From Cycas panzhihuaensis (taxonomy: Eukaryota > Cycadophyta), in assembly GCA_023213395.1 (NCBI GenBank), contig CM041465.1, positions 156,867,741 through 156,931,740 of the forward strand: a stretch of DNA of 64,000 bases. The letters run 5' to 3'. How positions within the stretch are numbered: the first letter of the stretch is position 1; each line of letters opens with the position of its first letter. The translations under genes and the position numbers were made by a program. The notes beneath the pieces are model-generated. The model was given only the letters and a program-made list of their open reading frames with translations, did no database searches and was not told the origin of the DNA. This document shows, one piece after another, positions 10,126-20,446 of the stretch.

Positions 10126-10325
10126 TGTAAGAAGAATTCAAGTTATCTCATTAATGAGGACAATTCCTCTATAAATACATTACAGTTTGTACGGGACAAT
10201 GGCAACCACTCAATGTGATTTTGCCACTTGTCACTCTGAGAGAGAAAGAGGAATGATACATGACCCTCATAATAAGGAGAACAAGTGTTATATGTTCTAG
10301 TACATAAAGTGTCCTAGATAAAACA
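10126..10325 (-). mobile_element. Short copia-type LTR, minus strand
   Basis: A 200-bp block begins TGTAAG and ends AAAACA. Read on the minus strand it ends CTTACA directly before the primer-binding-like GGTATCAAAG. A TATTTATAG box lies near 10165-10175 on that strand. It reads as a 5' LTR separated from its coding region. Confidence 0.5.
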
Positions 10326-10905
10326 TTACTTCTAATAAGATGGCATGCGCAAAATGTTGCAAAGCGCATCCTAAGATATGTTAAAGGCACCATGAGTCTT
10401 GGGCTAAATCATAACAAAGCTATAGAACCTCAATCAATTGGATACAGTGACTCAAATTGGGCCGAAGACAAACATGAATGAAAGTCCACTACAAGTTACT
10501 GCTTTAGCTTAGGCTCAACAATCATTTCTTGGAGCAGCAAAAATCAGGCAACTATAGCTTTATCATTCACAGAGGCTAAATACAAGGCAGTAGTAAATGC
10601 AACCTACGAAGCAATCTAGCTAAGACATCTCCTTAAGGATCTAAATCTTGACATGACCGAAGCAACTCAAATATATTGTGACAATCAAAGCACCATCAGA
10701 TGACCAAGAATCCAATTTTTCATACTGGAACAAAGCATATAGAAATTCATCATCACTTTATCAGAGAAAAGGTTTAAAGTAAGGAAATCGAGCTTCAATA
10801 CTGCTACAGTAAACAACAATTAGCAGATATCCTTACCAAGCCTCTAAGAAAGGATAAATTTTTGTACCCCATAACTCTTCTAGGAGTCAAGGAGAAGGGA
10901 TAAAA
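10326..10905 (+). pseudogene. Copia RNase H end of pol, second copy (heavily broken)
   Basis: The motif order matches the copy at 8928: AKRILRYVKGT (about 10355), SDSNWAEDKHE (about 10455), STIISWSSKNQATIALS (about 10520), IYCDNQSTIR (about 10670) and a degraded TKHIEIHHHF equivalent (about 10735). At least five stops and two shifts interrupt it, for example TGA after DKHE and TAG after EAI where Gln or Trp would fit. The 5' side is truncated at the neighbouring minus-strand LTR. A purine tract (ttaaggggagg) and an LTR follow. Confidence 0.88.
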
Positions 10906-10918
10906 CTTTAAGGGGAGG

Positions 10919-11122
10919 TGTTAAGGTTTTAATTAGAATTTTGTATTGTTATGGTAACTTTGAACTTTAGTTAGAGCACAACTTATGTTATTATTAAAAG
11001 TTGTGCAAAGCGTTTTCTTTTGCCTCCTCTTTGCGGCCTTTGATATATATGTATTAGTGGGTCTCTCACTTTGAATAATGAAAAAGAGATTCTTTCAGAT
11101 GCAAAAGTTCTTCTTTCTAACA
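10919..11122 (+). mobile_element. 3' LTR of second copia copy
   Basis: A 204-bp block begins TGTTAAGG after the purine tract and ends CTAACA, giving the inverted ends TGTTA/TAACA. A GATATATATG box near 11040 is a likely TATA element. Confidence 0.75.
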
Positions 11123-11389
11123 ACCACATGCCATAGGAATGAATTACTCGACTCTCACCATTTGAATGGTGAAAAAATGACAATAAATACACAATGCATG
11201 CCTTTTTGAGGAACAATTGTGACTTTTGGTCACAATTGTACCTTTTTATGATAAATTACACCTTTTCATTTAATACACATTAATTATACCTCTTAACACC
11301 TTTTTCCATCTATACAATTGTACGAATGTATCATTAAGGATGATATTTGCATATCTAAAATGTATGGCTTCAATTTGGGTGTGCATTCC
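11123..11389. other. Non-coding spacer
   Basis: AT-rich, no coding or RNA signal seen. Confidence 0.4.
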
Positions 11390-11503
11390 ATGCGTTCCGT
11401 ATGCATTTTGAATTGTGTTATGTTTTGTTCCAGAACGCAACCTATCATGCGTTCCGTATGCATTTTGAATTGTGTTATGTTTTGTTCCAGAACGCAACCT
11501 ATC
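11390..11503. repeat. Exact 57-bp tandem duplication
   Basis: The 57-bp unit starting atgcgttccgtatgcatttt is present at 11390 and again at 11447 without a visible difference. A third start (atgcgttt) at 11504 then diverges. The identity points to a recent duplication inside otherwise old sequence. Confidence 0.9.
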
Positions 11504-11654
11504 ATGCGTTTCCTGAGTGCTCTGTTTTGGCCTTTTTCATTGTTTTTTAGCATGCATTCCACCATATGTCCCTCTGTGAGGGGTTAGGATGAGTATGCAT
11601 TCTTATGTTTCCATTGTCCAAAATCACCCTGATACCAGATTTTAGTCCAACAAT

Positions 11655-12690
11655 GATGGTTGCAAAAGACAAAAACTAGAGATTGTGGCTTCACTAGACT
11701 TGCTACAATCCTTGCCTATTCTAGAGCAAAAGTGGCATGATATTTCCATGCATTTCATTATTGGTCTATCCAAATCAAATTGCATGGATGTAATATTTGT
11801 GGTTCTGGATATATTAATAAAATATGCTCGCTTTATACTAATGCAATCCAAGTGCAAAGTTAATCAAGCAGTCGAACTATTTGTGAAAAAGGTTTACAAA
11901 TTGCATGATTTTCCTGTGAGCATTGTTAGCGACCATGACTCAAAGTTTATGAGTAATTCTTGGCAAGAACTTGGAATGGCCCTAAATTTTAGTACAACAC
12001 CCCATCCACAGATGAATGGCCATATTGAAATAGTTAACAAGCTTTTGAAGGCATACTTGAGAATCTTTTTGGTAGATAAGCAAGCCCATTAGGTTAGATG
12101 CATACAAGGAGCTTAGTATTGGTACAACACTACGTACCATACAACCACAAGAATGACCCCATTCTTGGCCCTTTATGGCTACCCTCCTCCAACAATTAAG
12201 GATTATCTCATTGGCAACACTAGAGCCCAAGAGATCAAGGACAATTTTGAGGAAGCACAAAATATTCTGGTGATCGTTAAGGACAATTTGAACTTAGCCA
12301 ATAACTAAATGAAATAATGACTTACATAGAATAGAGTGCTAGTTTGCAGAAAGATACCAAATTTATACTAGGGTCCAACCATACAAACAACCATCCCTAA
12401 AGGGTGAAGGGAAGCACAAATTGGAACCCAAGTATTATGGTCTTTATAAAATCAAAAGGAAAGTTAGAAATATAGCCTATGCCTTAGACTAACCTCAACA
12501 GCCAAGATTCACAATGTATTCCATATGTCTTGTCTCAAAAGAAAGTTGGGTCAACAAGTAATAGTCCATAGAGAATTACCAATGCCTGATGAAGAAGGCA
12601 TATTGGATCATAGAACAAAAAGTCATTCTATAAGTTCACACTAAGAACTTATGATCCAAGCAAATTTGCAGGCAAAGCATCTTAAAAAGG
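11655..12690 (+). pseudogene. Chromovirus-type gypsy integrase, 3' part of pol
   Basis: Begins at CKRQKLEI, the end of the HHCC domain, and continues LLQSLPILEQKWHDISM. Asp-containing core motifs follow: VIFVVLDIL (about 11790), IVSDHDSKFMS (second Asp, about 11930) and MNGHIEIVNK (catalytic Glu, about 12015). After a stop near 12090 the reading resumes with TPFLALYGYPPP (about 12150), AQEIKDNFEEAQ (about 12220) and the GPY-like GKHKLEPKYYG region (about 12410-12440), with several stops. A chromodomain is expected before 12690 but only a doubtful trace is seen near 12570-12660. RT and RNase H are missing. Confidence 0.85.
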
Positions 12691-12697
12691 GATGGGT

Positions 12698-13033
12698 TGT
12701 TGTGACCCTAGTCACAAATTCTTAGTTGTTGATTAGATAGTGTAATAATTAGAAATAAACAATGTGGCCATGATGTGTCGACATGTGGCACACCCTAGAT
12801 CAATTTAATAATATTGGGGTAGCTTTTAGAAGAAGTCACTTAGTGGGTGGGATCATTTTGGCTATATATATATACCCCTGAAGGGTTTTTGGTAGGGCAT
12901 TGTGAGGTTATTGTTCTTGAATCTTCTTAGCGTAGAAGAGAAAACGACAGTAGTTATTTCATATGGTTTTACTATCGATCAATTAATCTATTTTCTGGCA
13001 TTTTCTTGAATGTAGTGTGATATCTGTCATCCA
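12698..13033 (+). mobile_element. Gypsy LTR following the integrase
   Basis: A purine tract (aaaaagggatggg) precedes TGTTGTGACC at 12698. The block contains an inverted repeat TGTGAC/GTCACA (12701-12717) and a CTATATATATATAC TATA region (12862-12875), and closes at a CA around 13033. What follows, gtggtagcagtccctgcc, resembles a decayed TGGTATCAG primer-binding site, so this LTR may also serve the gag remnant to its right. Confidence 0.6.
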
Positions 13034-13194
13034 GTGGTAGCAGTCCCTGCCAGAATCTCTACATCAGTAACAAAAAGGGGTAATCAAGTAGAATTGCAGG
13101 GCTGAAAAAAGGCCTCTTCTCTTAATAATTGAAATTCCACTTCCCTGAGGAGAAGGCCATGAGAAGAAACTACACCGTGCTTCAAAACCAGGAA

Positions 13195-13560
13195 GTTGGG
13201 AGATAGGATTCATAGCCTTGTGTCCAATGGAACAGGGATCCGGAGATGATCAATGAATGGATTACCAGATTAGACACACACAAGTGGCCATTGGAAATGA
13301 CAGCAATAAGATATTGTTTGTCCTAATGCACTTTAAGGGGATTGCATCAGTCTGGTGGCAATGCGGATGGGAGAAATCTAAGGAATCGGTTTGCCAATGG
13401 TTATCAAAATGAAAAAGAAAAGCCCGTGGTTGGTCAAAACCGTATCCAAAGTTCCTGATTGCAAGATAAAAATACTTGTGCAGACTCTAAAATCCAAGGC
13501 AACGAGGGAATGCCGAAGAAATCACAGAGAATTTTAGAAATTGCACTTAAAAATACCAGT
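13195..13560 (+). pseudogene. Gypsy gag remnant
   Basis: One frame gives a short capsid-like stretch with LFVLMHFKGIASVWWQ (about 13315-13365), matching the LxGxAxxWW pattern of plant gypsy gag. It then runs into a stop about 20 codons later. Neighbouring frames hold no better reading. It lies 160 bp or more after a probable LTR and primer-binding site, the position expected for gag. Too decayed to assign to a lineage. Confidence 0.5.
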
Positions 13561-13682
13561 TTTGTCTGAACAGAGCTGATTGGTCTCCGGTGATTGACAT
13601 TTAGTTAAAATCCTATAGAGGTTGTCCGACTATGAAATAGGGGTTGATTCCCGCCATACTGGCAAATGGGTCTCTTCAAAGA

Positions 13683-14255
13683 TCAATGTTTACTAAGTTT
13701 CACCAATCCGGTATGATTTATAATCTTATTAGACCACTGAAGATGCTGATTTCCTCGTTCAAAGGCATTGCTCAATTTTCTACGTATTGGCGTAGATAGG
13801 GCACACAGGGGGCTTACAGCAATGATGTCCTCAAGTTTGAACGAGGTTGATTTCCATAAGAAAGAGTCAGCTGTCAAAGTAGCTGTGAACTGGGTTCCTG
13901 TTCTAGCACAAATAAGTTTGCCCTCGTATACAATCTCCGGCCTCTGCATTTCTTCCATTGTCATCTTGCTGGATCTTCCTCCATGCCTTATTGTCTTGTT
14001 CTTCTGTATCTGCATTATTCCATTCCTCCACATGCTTATCCGTGCCGTCTCGATTGATACATTCATCACTCCACCAGCCGGATTATCACTTATCCCTGTT
14101 GTCTGTGGTACACCAGAAGCTAGAAGATTAGGGCCATCTGCCCGTTCAGAATATACTGTCTTTCTGGGTAAGGTTCCAAGACAAAACCGGAACGATTGTA
14201 GATCGTGTTTCCAAAATGTTTGGAAGCCTATGGTGAGGGGAATATTTACGAGCAT
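13683..14255 (-). CDS. Unassigned ORF, possibly a host-gene exon fragment
   Basis: A 190-codon open frame on the minus strand lies in otherwise stop-rich sequence. Its middle (about 13790-13960) reads like ordinary globular protein: YEGKLICARTGTQF, ATLTADSFLWKS, FKLEDIIAVSPL. No retrotransposon motif is seen. The style recalls the N-terminal part of plant lipid kinases of the sphingosine/ceramide kinase group, but that is only an impression from memory. A possible splice donor (GTAGAA) lies near 13785 on this strand. The plus-strand frame over the same bases (13768-14367) is as long, so one of the two is a shadow. I prefer the minus frame on composition. Confidence 0.3.
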   Translation of the reverse strand: MLVNIPLTIGFQTFWKHDLQSFRFCLGTLPRKTVYSERADGPNLLASGVPQTTGISDNPAGGVMNVSIETARISMWRNGIMQIQKNKTIRHGGRSSKMTMEEMQRPEIVYEGKLICARTGTQFTATLTADSFLWKSTSFKLEDIIAVSPLCALSTPIRRKLSNAFERGNQHLQWSNKIINHTGLVKLSKH

Positions 14256-16975
14256 TTACATCCCGATGAAATGCTTTAATCAAAGAGTCCTAGGTGCTTA
14301 CAAACAGCCTCGGGAGTATTGCACCCGTAGCCATTGCTATAACTATTACCACTTGTTTTGCATTTAATGCAAAATTTTTCTAGATTGAAATATTTTCTAG
14401 TAGAAAAGGGGAAGAAAAAAATTAATGCTCTCATATTTCTCTAAAGATGATCTCAATTAGGAATCACTCACCATAAAACATTAAAGAATAATTCTATGAT
14501 GCCATTTAGTATAAATGGTTGGCTCTTTTCATATAATGAGAATATATATGTACTTAGGATTAAAATTTGATAGTTAAAATATCAATTAAGGGTTGTTTTA
14601 TATGTTAAGTATTATTAAAAAAAATTATATCAACTATGAAGGGTTTTTTTTTTTTAAATCAATTTTTACATAATAGTCATTTCAAAGTAAAATGTACAAT
14701 TTAAAACTTAAGAGAAACGATATATATTTATAATAATTATGCTCTATTTTGTTAGTCAATTTTAAATCATAAAATGACAATAGAATTGTAAGTAAGGACT
14801 AGGGTTGATTATTAAATTCCAAACCTATTTATTAGTATTCACTTTTTAGAATATTCATAAATATAGTGAGGTTTGGTATTTATGTACCTTTTACTCTCCA
14901 TTTGTAATAGTTCTATGAATCACACAAGCGAGAGAAACATAGGGAGTGTTATCAAATAACAATGCTTTGCATCATAATCATTATGCGTAGATTTGAGGTA
15001 AACCTACTTTATTATAGGAAGGAAATTGCATTAATCCTAGGAGGATCAAATGCAAGCCTAAAGTATAGCATATTAAGTTACATCACACCCAAGCCCAGAT
15101 AAAGTATTATAATAGAAGAAAAAGAGAGAAAGACCAATGAATGTATATTTATATCTAAATATAGACATCTCTTTTATACACTTCTCTCCTAATTATTTTC
15201 CAAATTAACTATAAGCTAATTCATTAATTAACTTTTTTTTTTTTTGTATAATAATAATAAAAACATAAAAAGAAGTGCATCATTAACTTATGTCGATCCT
15301 AATTGCCATGTTGTTAATCATAATCATCTAGTCTTTAGTTGCAATCATCCCTCTTCCAACTGCAATCCTCTAATCTTTGGTTATGACTACAACATCCAAA
15401 ATGGCTTCAAAATGTTGTGTAGACTTACCAACATATATTTCCCTTGGAATAAAACCTTCAAGTGCCTTCACTTATCCAAATTAGTTCAAAAGTTTTAAGA
15501 TTCAATGGCCCATTGGACCTCCTTCCTCCCCCAACAATTTGAACTAGAAGCTATGGGTGACCTCTTGCTACAAAAAGCCTTATTATCCTCTTTTACGTGA
15601 AGGTAATGATGTTATAACATAATAAAAAACTACTTTATATAACCCTTTGATGATCTAGTTCTCCTCTTAATCATTAAGTATTCTTCATCCCTATTATTAA
15701 GTTCCTAGAATGTCATTATTGGGTCACCTATATTCCTTTAGTATATCTTATTATTCTCTCCTTCTATGGGTTGCCTATCCTCTTCTAACATACCTTCACA
15801 TAATGTTCATCCCAAGATCATTAGGTCCTCTAAACTTTCCCCCTCATGTTCTTTACCCATGTATCATTAGATCTTTTAAACATTACCCCTAATTATTGAT
15901 TTTACTTTATAAGCAAATATGTGAGGTTGTTCAAAGAGCTTGCAAAGGAATTATATTGAAGTTTTAATTTTAAGGGTTGCCTATGGAATAGTAAAATTTT
16001 CAATTTGAAGAAAATTTTGAATCTTTGTCAAGAATTGACAACTATACCAAAAAGGAGACTTATGGTCAAAATATGGAAATATTTCAACTCGTTGATTGTT
16101 AATTGATTCTAAACTATAATTCACAAATTATAAGTCTAAGAGGAAAAAATCATAAATTGTAAAATTTTCTTTAATTGGTGAACAATTAAGCCATAAATTA
16201 TCATGGATAATTTTGTAATAATTTAGAATTTCACTTTGTCATTAAATTAGAATGTGCTCATAATACATAATAAAAGTTATCAATGATGTATAATGATTTA
16301 ATTATATCATGAGGAATGTACACAAAGCATGTATTGTAATATTAACATATAGGCAATAACATGAAATATAAAGTAACAAACATAAGAAATCAGTAATAAA
16401 CATGTACCACAAAAAACAACTGATTTATACGTAAAAAACCTAATTTAAACAATTCCACAAAAGAATGTTAGAAATAAGTGCTTCTCTTTACGATATCAAA
16501 TTATTACATTTTATTTTTGAAGTTCTTAAGTAGTGTGTATATATATTTATGTTACCTCATGAATAACCTATTGAATCTCTTGAGCTTCTCATCATCCAAT
16601 AGGATGTTTACATGAATAATTATGCATATCACATCTATTAATGTTTTTGATGAGTGAAATTTTATGTGAGTCTATAATAAATATATTAAATATTATATAT
16701 GTAAGAATAATCATATATTCCAAAATGTTTCATCTAAATAGTACCTTCTCTATAATCTTAAGTCAATTTAGGCTTATAGTAAGAAGTTAGTCCTTTTATA
16801 ATGGATTTTATTTTTTTAATTCTACAAAGGTGCTTTATTCTTCTATCACTTTTAACTTCACTCCTTAATACTAAGATATAGTGACCCAACTATTAGTTTA
16901 GAAAATGTAATAACCTCAAATTTTACCTAATGTAACTTATATACCTAGTGCAAGGACAATACGAACAATTTTAGT
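14256..16975. other. AT-rich stretch without recognised genes
   Basis: Poly-T and poly-A runs (14643-14656, 15231-15245) and many short stops in all frames. The open frames at 15244-15498 and 15710-15892 have low-complexity composition and no motif. I see no LTR, RT or RNA gene. Confidence 0.5.
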
Positions 16976-18340
16976 CATGAAGAGAAAGATCGAGAAGAAG
17001 AAGCTATTGAAGAGGAAGGAATCCTACTCCATCAAGAGGGAGAAGTTCTTCAAGAAGAAGAGGGAGAACACCATCAAGAGGAATTGGAAGAGGATGAGGT
17101 TTTGTTGCTTCTTATTACTTGTGTGGAATGGAAAGACATTATTCATATGAATGTCATAAAGATAGCATGGCCAATACTACAACTGCTAAAGAGGAAAATA
17201 TTTTCTATATAAGCTTGAATATTCAAACTTCTAATAAGAAAGATGAATGACATATTAATTTTGGATGTTCAACTCATATGTCCTATAATACAAATACATT
17301 TTCTAAGATTCATGAGGAAAACAATCAAAGAAAAGCCTTTTTTAGAAATGATAATATACAAGAAGTCCAAGGATAAGGAGTTCTAATAATTCAAACTGAA
17401 AGTGGCCAACTATACAAGTATTGAATACTTCAATCTCAAATGATAACATACTTTAGCATCATAGATTTAGTCACCTCAATTATGGTGCAGTAGTACTTTA
17501 AAGAGGAAAAAGTATAGTTACAGGACTTATAGTCATTCAAGATGATAATAAAGTTTATGAAAGTTGTATCTATGGAAAACAACATAGAGAAAGTTTTCTT
17601 AATTCAAATTTCTAATCCAAATATCCATTCTAGTTAGTGCATGTAAATTTATCTGGTCCAATAAGAACTCCAATATTTAGAAATACTAGATTTTTCCTAA
17701 TTCTTATTGATGATTTTACAAGAAAATTTTGGGTGTATTTTTTTTAAAAAAATCTAAAATAATTTTGAGATTTGTCAAATTCAGAGTTATGGTTGAAAGG
17801 TAAAGTAATTATAGATTATAAACTCTTTATTCAAATAATAATGGTGAGTTTATCTCAAATGATTTAAGATATTTCTGTAATAGAGTTGGCATAAGAAGAT
17901 AATTCACTACTCCATATACATCTCAATAAAATGGAGTTACTAAAAGGAAAATTAGAACAGTTACAGAAATGGCTAAATGCATGGTTAAGACGAAAAAGTT
18001 AAGTAATGAATATTGGGTTGAAGTAGTAAGTATTGTTATATATTTACTAAACAGAAGTCTTATAAAAATAATTAAAGACTTAACTCCTAAAGAATGTTGG
18101 ACAAGATATAAGCCAAATATTTCACGTTTAAAAATCTTTAGATGTGTTGCTTATACTCACAATCTTCATGAGAATATATCGAAGTTAGAAAGTAAAAGTA
18201 TTAAGTGCATTGTGATAGGCTACTCAAGTTAACAAAAAGCTTATAGATTATTTCAACTAATTACAAAGAAATTCATGGTAAGTAGAAATGTGATTTTTGA
18301 TAAGAATATAATCTACAAACCTGAAGAAGATGAAGGAAAA
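16976..18340 (+). pseudogene. Decayed copia gag end, protease and integrase (element J)
   Basis: An Arg/Ser/Gly-rich segment (about 16976-17100) leads into a zinc knuckle that has lost its first Cys (YYLCGMERHYSYEC, about 17110). Next come a protease remnant (NFGCSTHMS, about 17265) and the pre-integrase and integrase core with LVHVNLSGP (about 17640) and LILIDDFTRKFWVYF (about 17700). The integrase tail is open at 17969-18232 (YWVEVVSIVIYLLNRS, RLKIFRCVAY). Stops are frequent. The upstream gag and 5' LTR are not found, so the copy is 5'-truncated. Confidence 0.85.
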
Positions 18341-18649
18341 TAGATTATTATTGGAGTTAATCCAGAACCATTTTTACTTCAGAATTCATCTCTATCAACA
18401 TCAACTCCAACTTTAAGTTCAAGTTAATATTCAAGTTCTACTCCAGGTTCATCATCATCAAGTTAAGAAAATATTATAGGTCTCATTCCAAATTCATCTT
18501 CATCAAGTCACGAACATACTATAGGTCTAAAATGGCTAATTATAAGTCATAATCCAAAAGATATGCTTGATAGAAATTTTAATAAAATGTTAACTAGATC
18601 TCAAGTAGAGTTAACTATGCATTAATAGCTCAAGTTGAACAAAATGATG

Positions 18650-20145
18650 AGCCATAATGTTATGGAGAAGCTATTAATAAGACTGATTAGGTTAAAGATA
18701 TGGAAGCAGAATACAATTCTTTCATAAGAAATAAAACTTGAAATTTGGTCAAATTACCTACCAATAAAGAAGTTATAGGAACAAAATGGGTTTTTTAAAT
18801 CAAGTACAAATATAATGGAACTGTTGATAAATATAAGGTAAGATTTGTGTCTAAAGGTTATGCTTAGTAAAAATGAATAAATTATAAAGAAACATTTGCT
18901 TAAATTACCAAGATAGACATAATTAGAAGTACCTTATCATCAGTTGCATATTAAAGATAGATTATATATTAAATGGATATCAAGTTAATATTTCTCAATG
19001 GATACATTAATGAAGAAATTTATGTTACATAACCTCAAGGATTTGAAAAATAAGGAGAAGAACACATAGTATGCAAGTTGAAGAAAGCTTTATATGGACT
19101 AAAACAAGCTCCAAGAGATTGGTATTCCAAAATTAGTAAGTATTTTCAGGATAAAGGATTTCTGAAATACCCATCAGATCTAGATCTGCATATTAAAACT
19201 ACAAATAGTTCAATACTTATAATTGTTCTCTATGTTAATGATTTTATTTATATAAGAAACAATGATAAAATATTCCAAGAATTTAAGGATGACATGAATT
19301 TAGAATTTGAGATAATAGATCTAGGAAAATTACATCACTTCCTTGGTATAGAAATTTAATAAGGTGAAGAAGGCACCCATGTCACAAAGTAAATATGCTA
19401 TGGGTATATTGAAAAAATTCAACATGAGTAAATATAAGTCAAGTTATACACCTATTTAACTTGGGTTAAAGTTAAGTAAAAATGAAGATTTCATTTTAGT
19501 TAATTATACTTTGTATCATCAATTGATAGGAAACTTAATTTACTTAATGAATACTTGATCAAACATAGTATATATAATGAACTTAACTTTGAGACACATG
19601 TTAGAACCAAAGGAAGGACACTAGGAAGCAACAAAATGGATCCTTAAATATAATAAAGGAACACAGAATTATGGACTTAAGTACACTCTATTAAAAGAAT
19701 TCAAGTTTATTGAATATTTAAATATAGATTGGGAAGGTGATATTGAAGATAGAAAATTAATTTTATGATATGTATTCATTGTTAGTTTAACATAAATATT
19801 ATGGAATATAAAGAAACAACTACCAGTTTCTTTATCTACAATAAAAGTAGAATATAAAGTAGTTAAGTTAGTAGGAAGACAAGTAATTTGGCTTAGAAGA
19901 ATTTTTAAAGACATTCATCAACCTCAATAAGAACAAACAATAATATGATAATTAAGGTATAATCCAAATGACTAAGAATCCAATTATGCATAATAAAACA
20001 AAGCATGTAGATATTATATATCATTACATTAGAGAATTTATTTAAAATTAATAAGTTTAGTTTCAACATTGTAAAATAGAAGACCAAATTGTAGACATCC
20101 TCACCAAGGAATAATCAAAGGATAAACATCTCTAAGTTAGACAAA
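18650..20145 (+). pseudogene. Decayed copia reverse transcriptase and RNase H (element J)
   Basis: RT motifs in order: an EYNSFIRNKT-like start (about 18710), KWVF (about 18785), RFVSKGYA (about 18840) and MDIKLIFLNGYINEEIY (about 18972). The best-kept part is open at 19078-19359, with KKALYGLKQAPRDWY and LYVNDFIY. The catalytic pair of RT (normally VDD) is VND, so the first of the two Asp is lost. RNase H follows in pieces to about 20110 (TKNPIMHNKTKHVDI equivalent near 19975). Stops fall at Gln or Trp positions, for example TAA at 19030-19032 and 19051-19053 in TQPQGFEKQG. Confidence 0.88.
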
Positions 20146-20182
20146 ATCTAAGGATATATCCAAATATGTATTATAAGGGAGT

Positions 20183-20446
20183 ATTGGAAGATATTACACA
20201 CTTAATATAATTAGTTAAGTATAAGGTCATATACGATTGATCAACATAAAAGCCAAATGTAATTGGTTATGAGTGAGGCATATATGCCCATAATATAACT
20301 ATAAATCTACCTACACAATTAAATGTAAGATTGATAATGATTGAGATTCTAATTTAATTATAATAATGATTGAGCTCCATTATGACATTACTCTGATAAT
20401 ATTCTATTGATCTTAGTTATGATATCCTTTGGTTACATTTCTAATA
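20183..20446 (+). mobile_element. 3' LTR of copia element J
   Basis: A 264-bp block begins TATTGGAAGATATTAC (the usual copia start TGTTGGAAG with one change) and closes TCTAATA (from TCTAACA). It follows pol after a short purine stretch (ataaggga). Ends are inferred from copia LTR style. Confidence 0.55.

Noticed and set aside
13768-14367. 199-codon plus-strand ORF opposite the unassigned minus ORF
   Set aside because: Membrane-like composition (runs of Ile, Leu, Phe, Cys) arises from the reverse complement of the minus frame. No motif; treated as shadow, though the choice of strand is not certain.
17000-17100. Arg/Glu-rich frame near 17.0 kb as a possible SR-type splicing protein
   Set aside because: It runs directly into a copia zinc knuckle and protease remnant, so it is the basic end of gag.
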